From Chthoniobacter sp. (GTDB taxonomy: Bacteria > Verrucomicrobiota > Verrucomicrobiia > Chthoniobacterales > Chthoniobacteraceae): a DNA stretch of 64,000 nt. Where the stretch lies: assembly GCA_021414005.1 (NCBI GenBank), contig JAIOPH010000013.1, positions 62,001 to 126,000 of the forward strand. Direction: 5' to 3'. Numbering within the stretch: position 1 is the stretch's first letter; each line of letters begins with the position of its first letter. A program made the position numbers and the translations under genes. Of this stretch, positions 8,131 to 16,017 are shown one piece after another. The notes under the pieces were generated by a model. It saw nothing but the letters and a program-made list of their open reading frames with translations, was not told where the DNA came from and ran no database searches.

Positions 8131-9981
8131 ATGCTCGAACTCCAACAAGTCTCCCTCCAACTTGGCCAGGACCCGGAAGATCCGCTGCTGCTCACGGACG
8201 TCTCGATCCGTTTTCCGAAAAAGCATTTCACCGCCGTGATCGGTCCGTCCGGCTGCGGCAAAAGCACGCTGCTCAAGGTCATCGCCGGTCTCCGTGAGCC
8301 CACGCTCGGGCATGTGGAGTGGAATGGACGAAACCTTTCCGAGGACGGCGACATGGACCCGCACGAGATCGGTTACGTGCCGCAATTCAGCATCGCCTAC
8401 GATTTGCTCACGGTGTGGGAAAGCGTGGAAAGCGCCCTGCGCCTGCGCGTGGCCGGGATGGACGCCGATGAACGCGAGAAGCGGCTCGACCGGATTCTCG
8501 GCGAGGTGGGGCTCGACGAAATCACCGACCGCGAGGTGCGCGTGCTTTCCGGCGGGCAGAAACGCCGCCTCGCCATGGCGCTCGAAATGGTCAGCTCCCC
8601 CCACCTCCTGCTCTGCGACGAAGTGACCAGCGGCCTCGACCCCAAGGCCGAGGACGAGATTGTGAAACTCATGCACCAGCTTTCGCGCAGCGACGACCGC
8701 ATCGTGCTCTCCGTCACCCACAGCCTGCGCCATCTCGCGCTTTACGATAGCATCCTCGTGCTCTACCGCGGCCAGGTCGCGTATCACGGCGCGTCGGAAT
8801 TTCTCTACCACTACTTCGGCGTGGAGCAGCCGGAGGATCTCTTCCCGCGCCTCGCGCAGCGGCAGCCGGAGGACTGGCACCGCTCCTGGCAAAAGCACCG
8901 CGCCGCCTACGTCACCGGGAGCCGCCCCGATGCCGCCACCGATACCGCCGCGCTGGAGACGGTCACCGACCGCTCCACTGGCGGCGATGACGACGACAGC
9001 GACGCCGCCCGGAAGCGCGTGGAGGAGCTGCTAAAAAAAGTGCAGGATGACGACGCGGATGGCGCTGAGAAAAAGTCGAAGTCGCCAAAAACCGACGACG
9101 CCCCGGACGATGACGAGCACGAGGACACGCCGTCCGTGCTCACACAGTTCGGCGTCCTCCTCGCCCGGCGGTGGAAGATTTTCTTCCGCGACCGCGGCGG
9201 GCTCTGGCTGCAATTCGCGCTGCTCGTCGGCTTCCCGATTCTGGTCGTCATCTTCGCGCTCGACGGACTGCCGCAGATCAAAAATCTCAACGGCGTCGTC
9301 AGCGCGAACTTCCTCGAGCAGATGAAAAACGAAATCGTCCAGAGCCAGGAACTCATCAAGACCGGCGGGCTCGTCTCCGGGCTGATCATGTTCCAGGTCG
9401 TGCTCCTCGCGCTCATGGGCTCGAACAACGCCGCCCGCGAAATCGCCGGCGAGCGGCTCATCTTCGAGAAGGAGAAATTCGCCGGCGTCAGCCCCGCCGC
9501 GTATGTGGCGTCAAAGGCCGCCTTCCTCGGCGTACTCGTGCTCGTGCAGTCCGTGTGGATGGGCGTGTTTGTCCACGTCATCGTCCAGTTTCAAGGCGAC
9601 CTCGCCACGCAGATCCTCCTGCTCACGCTGGTCAATGCCTCCCTCACCTCCATCTGCCTCGGCCTTTCCAGCCTCATGAAAACCGCCGAGCAAGCCTCGC
9701 TCGTCTCCGTCTATCTCGTCGGCTTCCAGCTCCCGCTCAGCGGTGCCGTGCTCGCGCTGCCCAAAGTGTTAAGCACCATCACCCAGCCCTTCATCGCCTC
9801 CTACTGGGGCTGGTCCGGCTTCATCCAGACCATGCACGAGACCCGTTTTTACGAGGCCGTGAAAAAGGTCACGCAAACCGAGATTTCCAACGCCCCGCTC
9901 TGCATCTGGTGGCTCGCCTGCCACGTCGTCCTCGGCCTCATCATCGCCTACACCGGATGTAAAAACTCGCGCTGGGAATAG
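8131..9981 (+). CDS. ABCG-type half transporter (ATPase fused to ABC-2 permease)
   Basis: The N-terminal 230 residues are an ABC ATPase: Walker A GPSGCGKST at residues 38-46, Q-loop in YVPQFSIAYDLLTV, signature LSGGQKRR, and Walker B with switch LLLCDEVTSGLDP. An acidic, lysine-rich linker follows (GGDDDDSDAAR, then KKSKSPKTDD), probably disordered. The C-terminal half (from about residue 345) is an ABC2-type permease with six predicted helices, including FRDRGGLWLQFALLVGFPIL and GLVSGLIMFQVVLLALMGSN. The order ATPase then permease is that of ABCG/White transporters. The start lies 49 bp from the divergent AsmA-like gene. The substrate is unknown; a lipid or another envelope compound is plausible. 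Confidence 0.9.
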   Translation: MLELQQVSLQLGQDPEDPLLLTDVSIRFPKKHFTAVIGPSGCGKSTLLKVIAGLREPTLGHVEWNGRNLSEDGDMDPHEIGYVPQFSIAYDLLTVWESVESALRLRVAGMDADEREKRLDRILGEVGLDEITDREVRVLSGGQKRRLAMALEMVSSPHLLLCDEVTSGLDPKAEDEIVKLMHQLSRSDDRIVLSVTHSLRHLALYDSILVLYRGQVAYHGASEFLYHYFGVEQPEDLFPRLAQRQPEDWHRSWQKHRAAYVTGSRPDAATDTAALETVTDRSTGGDDDDSDAARKRVEELLKKVQDDDADGAEKKSKSPKTDDAPDDDEHEDTPSVLTQFGVLLARRWKIFFRDRGGLWLQFALLVGFPILVVIFALDGLPQIKNLNGVVSANFLEQMKNEIVQSQELIKTGGLVSGLIMFQVVLLALMGSNNAAREIAGERLIFEKEKFAGVSPAAYVASKAAFLGVLVLVQSVWMGVFVHVIVQFQGDLATQILLLTLVNASLTSICLGLSSLMKTAEQASLVSVYLVGFQLPLSGAVLALPKVLSTITQPFIASYWGWSGFIQTMHETRFYEAVKKVTQTEISNAPLCIWWLACHVVLGLIIAYTGCKNSRWE

Positions 9982-10057
9982 CCCGCTGCCCGGTGGGGAG
10001 ATGGGCGGACGGCGTACCAGGGCCACGGGCGAGAGCGCCGGGAGTTCTGGAGAGGCA

Positions 10058-10372
10058 GGCTGGCGTTCTTCCGAGGCGGTCTGGCGTTCTTCCGGGGTGG
10101 TCTGGCATGCTGCCGAGGCGGTCTGGCGTTCTTCCGGGGTGGTCTGGCATGCTGCCGAAGCGGTCTGGCGTTCTTCCGGGGTGGTCTGGCATGCTGCCGA
10201 AGCGGTCTGGCATGCTGCCGAAGCGGTCTGGCGTGCTGCCGCGGCAGTCTGGCGTGCTGCCGGAGTGGTCTGGCGTTCTTCCGGGGCGGTCTGGCGTGCT
10301 GCCGGAGCGGTCTGGCGTTCTTCCGAGGTAGTCTGGCGTGCTGCCGGAGCGGTCTGGCGTGCTGCCGAGGTC
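10058..10372. repeat. 21-bp tandem repeat array (minisatellite), 15 units
   Basis: Fifteen contiguous 21-bp units fill 315 bp. All follow GTCTGGC(G/A)T(T/G)CT(T/G)CCG with a variable last five bases; the first unit has a single mismatch in its second base. Two main subtypes occur, a GTTCTTCCGGGGTG form and an ATGCTGCCGAAGCG form, and units 1-6 alternate strictly between them, giving a 42-bp higher-order period. Because 21 is a multiple of three, several frames on both strands stay open, but the variable positions show no codon periodicity, so I read the array as non-coding. The rest of 9982-10679 holds no recognisable gene. Confidence 0.95.
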
Positions 10373-10679
10373 ACATGGATAGCCTTTATCCATCCAAACG
10401 CGCCCCAAACCCACCACCGCGCAATACTGTCCCACCCTTCCGCCCCCGACCCCGGGTAAAAAGCCACCCATACCGTCCGCAGGCGAATCTGGGATGCAAC
10501 CAAAGTTCATGGGGAAACTCCCCCGACGAGACGCCCGCCCCCGGCGGAAAGCCGAGATGCTCCCCTAGGAAAGCACCCCCGCTCGGCCCTTCCCAAGTCA
10601 CCCCACCAAACCCACCTTGATAGACGAAAGCCCTTCGCCTTGCATCGCGCAATGATTTCGTCCAACACCCGTTAGGCCC

Positions 10680-11081
10680 ATGACTTCGCCGTACCAAGAA
10701 TTTCGCGAGCGATTCGGTCCAGACTCTGGCCTCGATGGCTGTGATTTCAGACCGCATTTCGACGGATGGCTTTTGAACGCCTTTCGAGTCATTGAGCGTT
10801 CACCGACTCGGGACGCACACATGATCCTCGTGTGGGCTTATGTCCGCGAGATGGCGCAGTGGATACTCGTCCGGCGGGATCGTTTTCAACCTGGCGACCG
10901 CTTCCAGCTCGTCGTCGGATGGCCCGAGACCGTGCGCGCCACTGGCCGTCAAATCGTCAAACTCGGCGGACCCTTCGATGACCTGTCTCAGATCGCCGGG
11001 TCGGATACTTTTGGCGACTATCAATCCGTTTCCGGCCACTCTGTCTTCCGCCCCGGTTGGGATAAAGCAATCTACGAATGA
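10680..11081 (+). CDS. Hypothetical protein, first gene of a two-gene cassette
   Basis: This 133-residue soluble protein resembles nothing I can name. It has no signal peptide or membrane segment, and is rich in aromatic and charged residues (FDGWLLNAFRVIERSPTRD, WAYVREMAQWILVRRDRF). Its stop codon overlaps the start of the next gene in an ATGA, so the two are translationally coupled. The partner is a SUKH/SMI1-type protein, a family dominated by toxin-immunity proteins, so this gene could be part of a toxin-immunity or immunity-only cassette. The pair looks less GC-rich than the flanking ABC transporter and recA genes, consistent with acquisition. Confidence 0.65.
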   Translation: MTSPYQEFRERFGPDSGLDGCDFRPHFDGWLLNAFRVIERSPTRDAHMILVWAYVREMAQWILVRRDRFQPGDRFQLVVGWPETVRATGRQIVKLGGPFDDLSQIAGSDTFGDYQSVSGHSVFRPGWDKAIYE

Positions 11082-11740
11082 ATCGGCCGCACTTTGAAGC
11101 CGCTGCGCAGTTCGTCCGGAACCTCGGTCTGGAATGTTCCCTCATTGAACAGCCTCCATTGAGCCCGGCTGCCATCAACGCGCTCGGTTCGAGGCTGGGC
11201 GGCACAGTGCCCGATGAACTCGCCGCCTATCTTGCGGAGCTTGGCGACGGATTCTCGATCCAGTGGGGGCTTGGCGACTGGCATGCGGGCGGACACCTCT
11301 TCGACGCCGGCCTCAGCTTCACGGACGACATTGCGAGCGAGCATGCCTCCATGCAGGAGGACCTCAGACAGATCGTTAGCGGCGCGGACGCACCGAATGC
11401 TCTCCGCGAGGAGGCGCGGCGGCGACTAGCTTGGGTGCCCATCATGGGAGTTGGCGAGGGTGGCAACATTTTCTGCCTCGATCCGACTGCGAGCAGCAAC
11501 CGCATCCGCTACCATGACATCCGCTGGACGAGCTACCCTCCAGAGTTGTGGCGTGTATCGCTTGGCGATTCGCTGCTCGACATGATTTCCCAGTGGAGTC
11601 GTTTCTGTTTCTCGGATCCCGTTACAGCGGACGGAGGGCACATCAGCCTTTCCACCTTGGCCAATAGTCTCACCGGTCCTTTCGATTGGCACCCGGAGAA
11701 TTTTTCCGCACGCTTTGACCGTGGAACAACCAAGGCCTAG
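11078..11740 (+). CDS. SMI1/KNR4 (SUKH) family protein, putative immunity protein
   Basis: This 220-residue protein has the SUKH-type opening: a helix, then PLSPAAINALGSRLGGTVPDELAAYL, where the family has 'LP.dl..ll...nG'. It continues with GDGFSIQWGLGDW and, later, WVPIMGVGEGGNIFCLDP, matching the conserved 'pig.dg.Gd...ld' strand. SUKH proteins commonly neutralise contact-dependent or polymorphic toxins, but several members have other roles. No toxin with a recognisable nuclease or deaminase domain is seen in the window. It is coupled to the preceding 133-residue gene by ATGA overlap and followed by a transposase remnant. Confidence 0.65.
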   Translation: MNRPHFEAAAQFVRNLGLECSLIEQPPLSPAAINALGSRLGGTVPDELAAYLAELGDGFSIQWGLGDWHAGGHLFDAGLSFTDDIASEHASMQEDLRQIVSGADAPNALREEARRRLAWVPIMGVGEGGNIFCLDPTASSNRIRYHDIRWTSYPPELWRVSLGDSLLDMISQWSRFCFSDPVTADGGHISLSTLANSLTGPFDWHPENFSARFDRGTTKA

Positions 11741-11764
11741 CCATGTGCTGAGCTTGGGGTCGCC

Positions 11765-11884
11765 TTAGTAATGGAGGATGCGGGCGAGTCTGTGGGCGGT
11801 TGCGGTGCCGAGGTGGGCTTTCATCCGGCGGAAGAAGTCGCCGAGAGCGCTCTGACGGGATTCAAGCGAAAGTTTGTTTGGCAG
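11765..11884 (-). pseudogene. Transposase C-terminal remnant
   Basis: The last 39 codons of a minus-strand frame read [20 protein letters not shown], then HLG, TATAHRLARILHY and a stop. This resembles the C-terminal tail of a common transposase group, where '(S)ALGAFFRR...LG.pkAitATAhKLArivY' is typical; the few residues between LG and TATAH appear deleted. Upstream in that frame the sequence is simply antisense to recA, so only this tail survives. No inverted repeats or catalytic region are present. The family assignment is from memory of this tail motif. Confidence 0.5.
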
Positions 11885-11978
11885 GGATCGCCGGCCACCG
11901 CCTCCGGGAAAAAGAACCTCCGGGTGGCCAAGGTTTTTCTTTCGCGCGCCGCGCCGCGCATCTAGCCTCTGCACCCCT

Positions 11979-13019
11979 ATGGCCACTCCCACCGCTGAAA
12001 AATCGCAGGACGAAAGCAAGCTCACCATCGCCCGGAACAAGAACCTCGATCTCGCGATCCAGCAGATCGCGAAGGACTTTGGCGACGGGGCGATCATGCG
12101 GCTGGGCGACTCGACGCAGATGGATGTGGAGGTCATCCCGACGGGGAACATCCTGATCGATCGCGCGCTGGGCGTGGGCGGTTTCCCGCGCGGGCGCATC
12201 GTGGAGATTTTCGGGCCGGAGTCGTCGGGCAAAACCACGCTCACGCTCACGCTCATCGCGCAGGCGCAGAAGCTCGGCGGGCTGGCGGCGTTTGTGGATG
12301 TGGAGCACGCGCTCGACCCGCAATATGCGAAGAAGCTCGGGGTGAATCTGGATGATTTGCTCGTCTCGCAGCCCAGCTCGGGTGAGGAGGCGCTGCGGAT
12401 CGTGGAGACGCTGGTGCGGTCGAACGCGCTGGATGTGATCGTGCTCGATTCCGTGGCCGCGCTGGTGACGAAGCAGGAGCTGGAGGGCGAGATCGGCGAC
12501 TCGACGGTGGGCGCGCAGGCGCGGCTGATGAGCGCGGCGATGCGCAAGCTGACGGCGCTGATTTCCAAGGCCCGGACGATCTGCGTTTTCACGAACCAAA
12601 TCCGCGAAAAGATCGGCGTGATGTTTGGCAATCCCGAGACGACGCCCGGCGGCAAGGCGCTGAAATTTTACTCCAGCGTACGCGTGGACATCCGCCGCAT
12701 CGGGGCAATCAAGCAGGGCGATGGCGTGGTCACCGGCAACCGCACAAAGGTGAAGATCGTGAAGAACAAAGTGGCGCCGCCGTTCACGGAGGCGGAGTTC
12801 GACATCATGTATAACGAGGGCATCTCGCTCACCGGCTCGCTGCTCGATCTGGCTTTGGAAAAGGGGATCGTGGAGAAACGCGGGAGCTGGCTCAGCTACA
12901 AGGGCACGCAGCTCGCCCAGGGCCGCGACGCGGCGAAGGAAGTGCTGCGCACCGATGCGAAGGTATATGCGGAGATGTTCGCGGCGGTGAAGGAGAAGCT
13001 GGACGAGGAGAAGAAGTAG
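11979..13019 (+). CDS. recA: Recombinase A
   Basis: RecA forms filaments on single-stranded DNA, performs strand exchange, and triggers LexA cleavage in the SOS response. The start at ATG 11979 gives 346 residues, the normal length; the upstream extension in the same frame is Arg/Pro-rich and not RecA. Visible motifs are Walker [10 protein letters not shown] (residues 79-87), the catalytic Glu block VDVEHALDP, Walker [11 protein letters not shown], loop L1/L2 region with [20 protein letters not shown] and the [19 protein letters not shown] block. The C-terminus is Lys/Glu-rich. I could not pick out a convincing SOS box in the short upstream region. Confidence 0.97.
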   Translation: MATPTAEKSQDESKLTIARNKNLDLAIQQIAKDFGDGAIMRLGDSTQMDVEVIPTGNILIDRALGVGGFPRGRIVEIFGPESSGKTTLTLTLIAQAQKLGGLAAFVDVEHALDPQYAKKLGVNLDDLLVSQPSSGEEALRIVETLVRSNALDVIVLDSVAALVTKQELEGEIGDSTVGAQARLMSAAMRKLTALISKARTICVFTNQIREKIGVMFGNPETTPGGKALKFYSSVRVDIRRIGAIKQGDGVVTGNRTKVKIVKNKVAPPFTEAEFDIMYNEGISLTGSLLDLALEKGIVEKRGSWLSYKGTQLAQGRDAAKEVLRTDAKVYAEMFAAVKEKLDEEKK

Positions 13020-13024
13020 CGCCG

Positions 13025-13657
13025 CTACGCGCCTTGCGCGCCGACCCACGCCGCGGCCCACGCGCAGAGTGCGGCGGCGTCGGGGAGATGCACGGGGGGC
13101 TGGCCGGCGGCACAGGCTCCGAAGCCGCGCCCGTAGGCGACGCCATTCATCACGCATACGTCGGTCCGGTTCTCCGCGAGCTGGCGCTCGGCTTTGGCCA
13201 GCACGTCGGCGCGGGTGCCGTCGAGTTCGTACTTCCAGCCCACGAGCTTCGCGGCGGGAAAAAGGTTGCGCAGCTCGCGGATCACCTTGCTCGACGGCAC
13301 GAGCGTCAGCGTCACCGCGCCGGCGCGGCTGGAGATTTTGCGCTGGCCGTCGCGCGCCCACTCGATCTTGAAATCCGCCAGGGCGGCGGCGTGAAACACC
13401 GCGCCGATTTCGCCGCGCCCTTCGAGCGCGCGGAGTTGCGTGGCGAGGTCGTCATTGGTGGTGAATGGCACCACCCGCGCCGGGGCGGCACATTCTTTCG
13501 TGGTCGCGGCCACGCCTTTGAAACAGACGACCTCGTGCCCCGCCTGCGCCAGCGCGCGGGCCAGTCGGGTGCCGAGTTCGCCGGTGGAGAAATTCGTGAT
13601 CCGGCGGACTTCGTCGATGGGTTCGTAGCTCGGGCCGCAGGTAACGATGATCTTCAT
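13025..13657 (-). CDS. CoaB-like phosphopantothenate-cysteine ligase domain protein (DFP family)
   Basis: This 210-residue protein starts at 13657 with MKIIVTCGPSYEPIDEVRRI, the Rossmann-like opening of the DFP/CoaB domain. It continues with TNFSTGELGTRLA, which corresponds to the CTP-binding 'NrSsGkmG' loop, and VFHAAALADF, the conserved '(A)AAVaDf/w' block. A KISS segment and later WKYELDG, matching the 'gFkaEt' motif, complete it. In most bacteria this domain is the C-terminal half of bifunctional CoaBC; here it stands alone without the CoaC decarboxylase. A role in coenzyme A synthesis is therefore likely. It is convergent with recA, six bases apart. Confidence 0.8.
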   Translation of the reverse strand: MKIIVTCGPSYEPIDEVRRITNFSTGELGTRLARALAQAGHEVVCFKGVAATTKECAAPARVVPFTTNDDLATQLRALEGRGEIGAVFHAAALADFKIEWARDGQRKISSRAGAVTLTLVPSSKVIRELRNLFPAAKLVGWKYELDGTRADVLAKAERQLAENRTDVCVMNGVAYGRGFGACAAGQPPVHLPDAAALCAWAAAWVGAQGA

Positions 13658-13718
13658 TCCGCCGACACTGCCACGCCCTTCGCTTGCGCGTCGAGGGCGG
13701 GCCTTGCATGCTCCGCGC

Positions 13719-13931
13719 ATGGATCGTCCCGCTGCCATCGCCGCCCTTCGCACCGCCTGCAATACGCTGTCCGCCGGCGTCACCAGCATGCACCCGTTGC
13801 TCCCGGCGCTGGTCGATGAGCCGACCAAGGCGGAGATCGTGAAGGCGCTCTTTGAGCTGACGAAAAACGTGGAGGTGGTGAAGAAACAGATCATGCGCCT
13901 CGAGAAGCGCGACGACAGCGCGCTGCTGTAA
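13719..13931 (+). CDS. Small hypothetical protein, 70 residues
   Basis: A start at ATG 13719 gives 70 residues: MDRPAAIAALRTACNTLSAG, then a short Pro/His segment (TSMHPLLPALVDEP) and a helical C-terminal half (KAEIVKALFELTKNVEVVKK). It is soluble, mostly alpha-helical and without recognisable motif. The frame is open upstream to 13647, but that part runs over the divergent CoaB-like start. It lies 61 bp from the divergent CoaB-like gene and is convergent with the sigma factor gene 14 bp further on. The coding potential is supported by its position between genes and by plausible amino-acid composition only. Confidence 0.5.
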   Translation: MDRPAAIAALRTACNTLSAGVTSMHPLLPALVDEPTKAEIVKALFELTKNVEVVKKQIMRLEKRDDSALL

Positions 13932-13945
13932 CGCGCGCGGCCGAT

Positions 13946-14572
13946 TCAGCGGTGCTTTTCCACGGCGGCAACGGCGCGCTTGACCATGCCGGCGACGCGA
14001 TGCTTCACGAGATAGACCTGGGCCTGGCTCACCTGCAGCGCGGTGGCCACTTTCGCGACCGGCCACTGCTTCAGCACCACGCAGTCGAAGATCTGGTAGT
14101 GCTTCGCGTCCACCTGGCGCTTCACGCGTTCGAGCGCGGCGGCGAGGACGTTGCGCTGCCATTCCTCCTCCCACGCGGCGTTGAGGTCGAAGCTATCCGG
14201 CACGCGGTCGATCGTCGCAGTCGCGCGGCTGTCGGCGCGGCCCGCGCGCGGCTGGTCAGCGGGCGCGCGTTTGCGAAATTGGTCGGCTATGCGCCAGCGC
14301 GTGATGTGCAGCAGCCAGCCTTTGAACGAGCCGGCGGCGCGCTCGTATTTCGTGATGTTTTTCGCCACGGTGATGACCGTCTCCTGCACCACGTCCTGCG
14401 CCTCGGCGTCGCCCAGGCCGCTCTTGCGCGCCACGCCATAGATGAGCCGCCAGTAGGTTTCAAAAAACTCCTGCCATTTTCGCTGGTCGCCGAGATCGGT
14501 GAGCCGTTCCACCAGGCTGTGCCGCGTGGCCAGCATCCGTCCCTCTTTGGTGGCAGGGCTCGCGCGTTTCAT
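13946..14572 (-). CDS. ECF-type RNA polymerase sigma factor
   Basis: This 208-residue protein, from the start at 14572 (MKRASPATKEG), has the two-domain layout of extracytoplasmic-function sigma factors. Region 2 contains WQEFFETYWRLIYGVARKSG, followed by DAEAQDVVQETVITVAKNI and FKGWLLHITRWRIADQFRKR, the core- and -10-binding helices. Region 4 ends with VLKQWPVAKVATALQVSQAQ and VYLVKHRVAGMVKRAV, a helix-turn-helix for the -35 element. This form resembles the ECF groups common in Planctomycetes and Verrucomicrobia. No anti-sigma factor is adjacent, and the stimulus is unknown. It is divergent from the REC-PilN fusion gene. Confidence 0.9.
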   Translation of the reverse strand: MKRASPATKEGRMLATRHSLVERLTDLGDQRKWQEFFETYWRLIYGVARKSGLGDAEAQDVVQETVITVAKNITKYERAAGSFKGWLLHITRWRIADQFRKRAPADQPRAGRADSRATATIDRVPDSFDLNAAWEEEWQRNVLAAALERVKRQVDAKHYQIFDCVVLKQWPVAKVATALQVSQAQVYLVKHRVAGMVKRAVAAVEKHR

Positions 14573-14682
14573 GGGCGCGCACGGTAGCAAAGCCGCACGG
14601 GGTCGTCTCGCCGGAAAAAAACGGGCGCGCGCGCTCCATGTCACGACCGCAGGATGCGGCGGACTTCGGCAGCGCTGTCGGC

Positions 14683-16017
14683 ATGATTTCTGCCTCGATA
14701 CGTGCGTGGTTTGCCAAGGGGACCGATACCCAAGGCCAAGCCGCCCAAGCCGTTTTGGTCAATCAATGCCTCGATACTCCGCCTGATACTGCCGTGCGTT
14801 TCGCTCCGAACGCACTTTCGGCGCGCGGTCGGGAGAATGGGGCGGCGGTCAGGAAACGGAGGGTGCTGTTGCTCGATGACGACCCGGCTTTCAACGAGGC
14901 GGTGCGGGAGTTTTTGGTGGAAAGCGATTACTCCGTCGTGGCGGTTGCGAATGGAGCGGAAGGTGTCCGCGAAGTCCTGGCCGGCGATTTCTCGCTGGTG
15001 CTCTGCGACATGATGATGCCGACCCTGCCGGGCGATCTTTTCTTTCGCGCGGTGGAGCGGATCAGCCCCGGCCTGTGCGATCGCTTCGTGTTCATGACCG
15101 GCTATCGCGAAGATGTCCGGGCGAATGAATTCATCACGAAGATCGACGGCCACGTTCTGCGGAAGCCGTTTCATTTGACCGATCTGCTGGTGGCCGATGC
15201 CGTGGCCGAGGTGCGCAGTTCGTTCAAAAGTGTGGTCGGCTCCGGCGGGCGCGACCCGGCAGTTGAGGGCGACCGTTGGCGCGCAGCGCGGGGACGAACC
15301 GGCGCGCATCTCCTCGTGCGGGGACCCTACTTTCCGGAGGTGGCCAAGCCCCGCGTCCGGGCGGAAGCGGACGCAGCGCCCCGGGTTCAGCCGGTCGTGA
15401 TGCCGGACCCTCGGCGGCAGCCGCGCCAACGGGCTCTGGTCGTTGGCGCGATCGTTGCGGGTGTCGCTCTCATCGTGTTGGCCGGGCTGCGTGGCGTCGG
15501 CCATTATCGGGCGGTGCGGGACGGTGCGGCGGCGGCCGTGGCGGAGCAGCGGGCGCGGGAGGAAGAGTGGAAAGCGACCGCCGTGCAGCTCGATCAGGCG
15601 AACAGCGCCCGCAGCCGTTTTGCCTCTCTGCCGCAGCGGTTGAAGCGCCTCGCGGAAGAGCGCGCCACCGGCGGCTGGGCGGAGACGCTCCGCGTGGTGG
15701 CGGGCGCTTCCGGGCCGGAGATTGATTGGCGAAGCGTGACGGCGCGCGGCGTGGGTCGGGAGCCGAGAGCATGTGAGATCCATCTCGTGGGCGTCGCAAC
15801 TGGTTCCGCACCGCGCGTGATGGTAAATGATTTTTACAAGACGCTGGGCCGCGAACTGGAGAAAAGGTTTTCGGGAATGACGGTGATCGTTCTCGAGAAG
15901 GTGGACGACGAACCGGATCTCCCTGCGGCCTCCGGGCTGCACCGGGCCCGCTTTGCCCTCGCGGTAAAGATCGGATCGAAACCGCCGCGGGGAGCAGAAA
16001 GCGGGGTGGCAAAATGA
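14683..16017 (+). CDS. Response-regulator receiver domain fused to a membrane-anchored PilN-like domain
   Basis: The protein begins, after a poorly conserved leader, with a CheY-like receiver: KRRVLLLDDDPAFNEAVREF, phospho-acceptor Asp in LVLCDMMMPTLPGD, a Thr in FMTGY, and the Lys in VLRKPFHLTDLL. A Pro/Arg-rich linker leads to one membrane helix (ALVVGAIVAGVALIVLAGL). A coiled-coil (AEQRAREEEWKATAVQLDQA) and a small periplasmic domain follow (WAETLRVVAGASGPEIDWRS to the C-terminus), the layout of PilN. The stop overlaps the PilO-like start by ATGA. Start choice is uncertain: 14638 and GTG 14794 are alternatives. The REC-PilN fusion is unusual; it could couple phosphorylation to pilus alignment-complex assembly. 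Confidence 0.75.
   Translation: MISASIRAWFAKGTDTQGQAAQAVLVNQCLDTPPDTAVRFAPNALSARGRENGAAVRKRRVLLLDDDPAFNEAVREFLVESDYSVVAVANGAEGVREVLAGDFSLVLCDMMMPTLPGDLFFRAVERISPGLCDRFVFMTGYREDVRANEFITKIDGHVLRKPFHLTDLLVADAVAEVRSSFKSVVGSGGRDPAVEGDRWRAARGRTGAHLLVRGPYFPEVAKPRVRAEADAAPRVQPVVMPDPRRQPRQRALVVGAIVAGVALIVLAGLRGVGHYRAVRDGAAAAVAEQRAREEEWKATAVQLDQANSARSRFASLPQRLKRLAEERATGGWAETLRVVAGASGPEIDWRSVTARGVGREPRACEIHLVGVATGSAPRVMVNDFYKTLGRELEKRFSGMTVIVLEKVDDEPDLPAASGLHRARFALAVKIGSKPPRGAESGVAK

Noticed and set aside
9769..10510. Minus- and plus-strand heptapeptide-repeat frames across the minisatellite
   Set aside because: All frames stay open because the 21-bp unit is a multiple of three; variable positions show no codon periodicity and one frame overlaps the ABC transporter end.
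11893..11938. Intrinsic terminator between the SUKH gene and recA
   Set aside because: A 7-bp stem (GGCCACC/GGTGGCC) with a later T-run exists, but the loop is large and the spacing to the T-run is imperfect, so it was not called.
11885..12655. Minus-strand frame of 296 codons across recA
   Set aside because: Only its last 39 codons resemble a transposase; the rest is antisense to recA.
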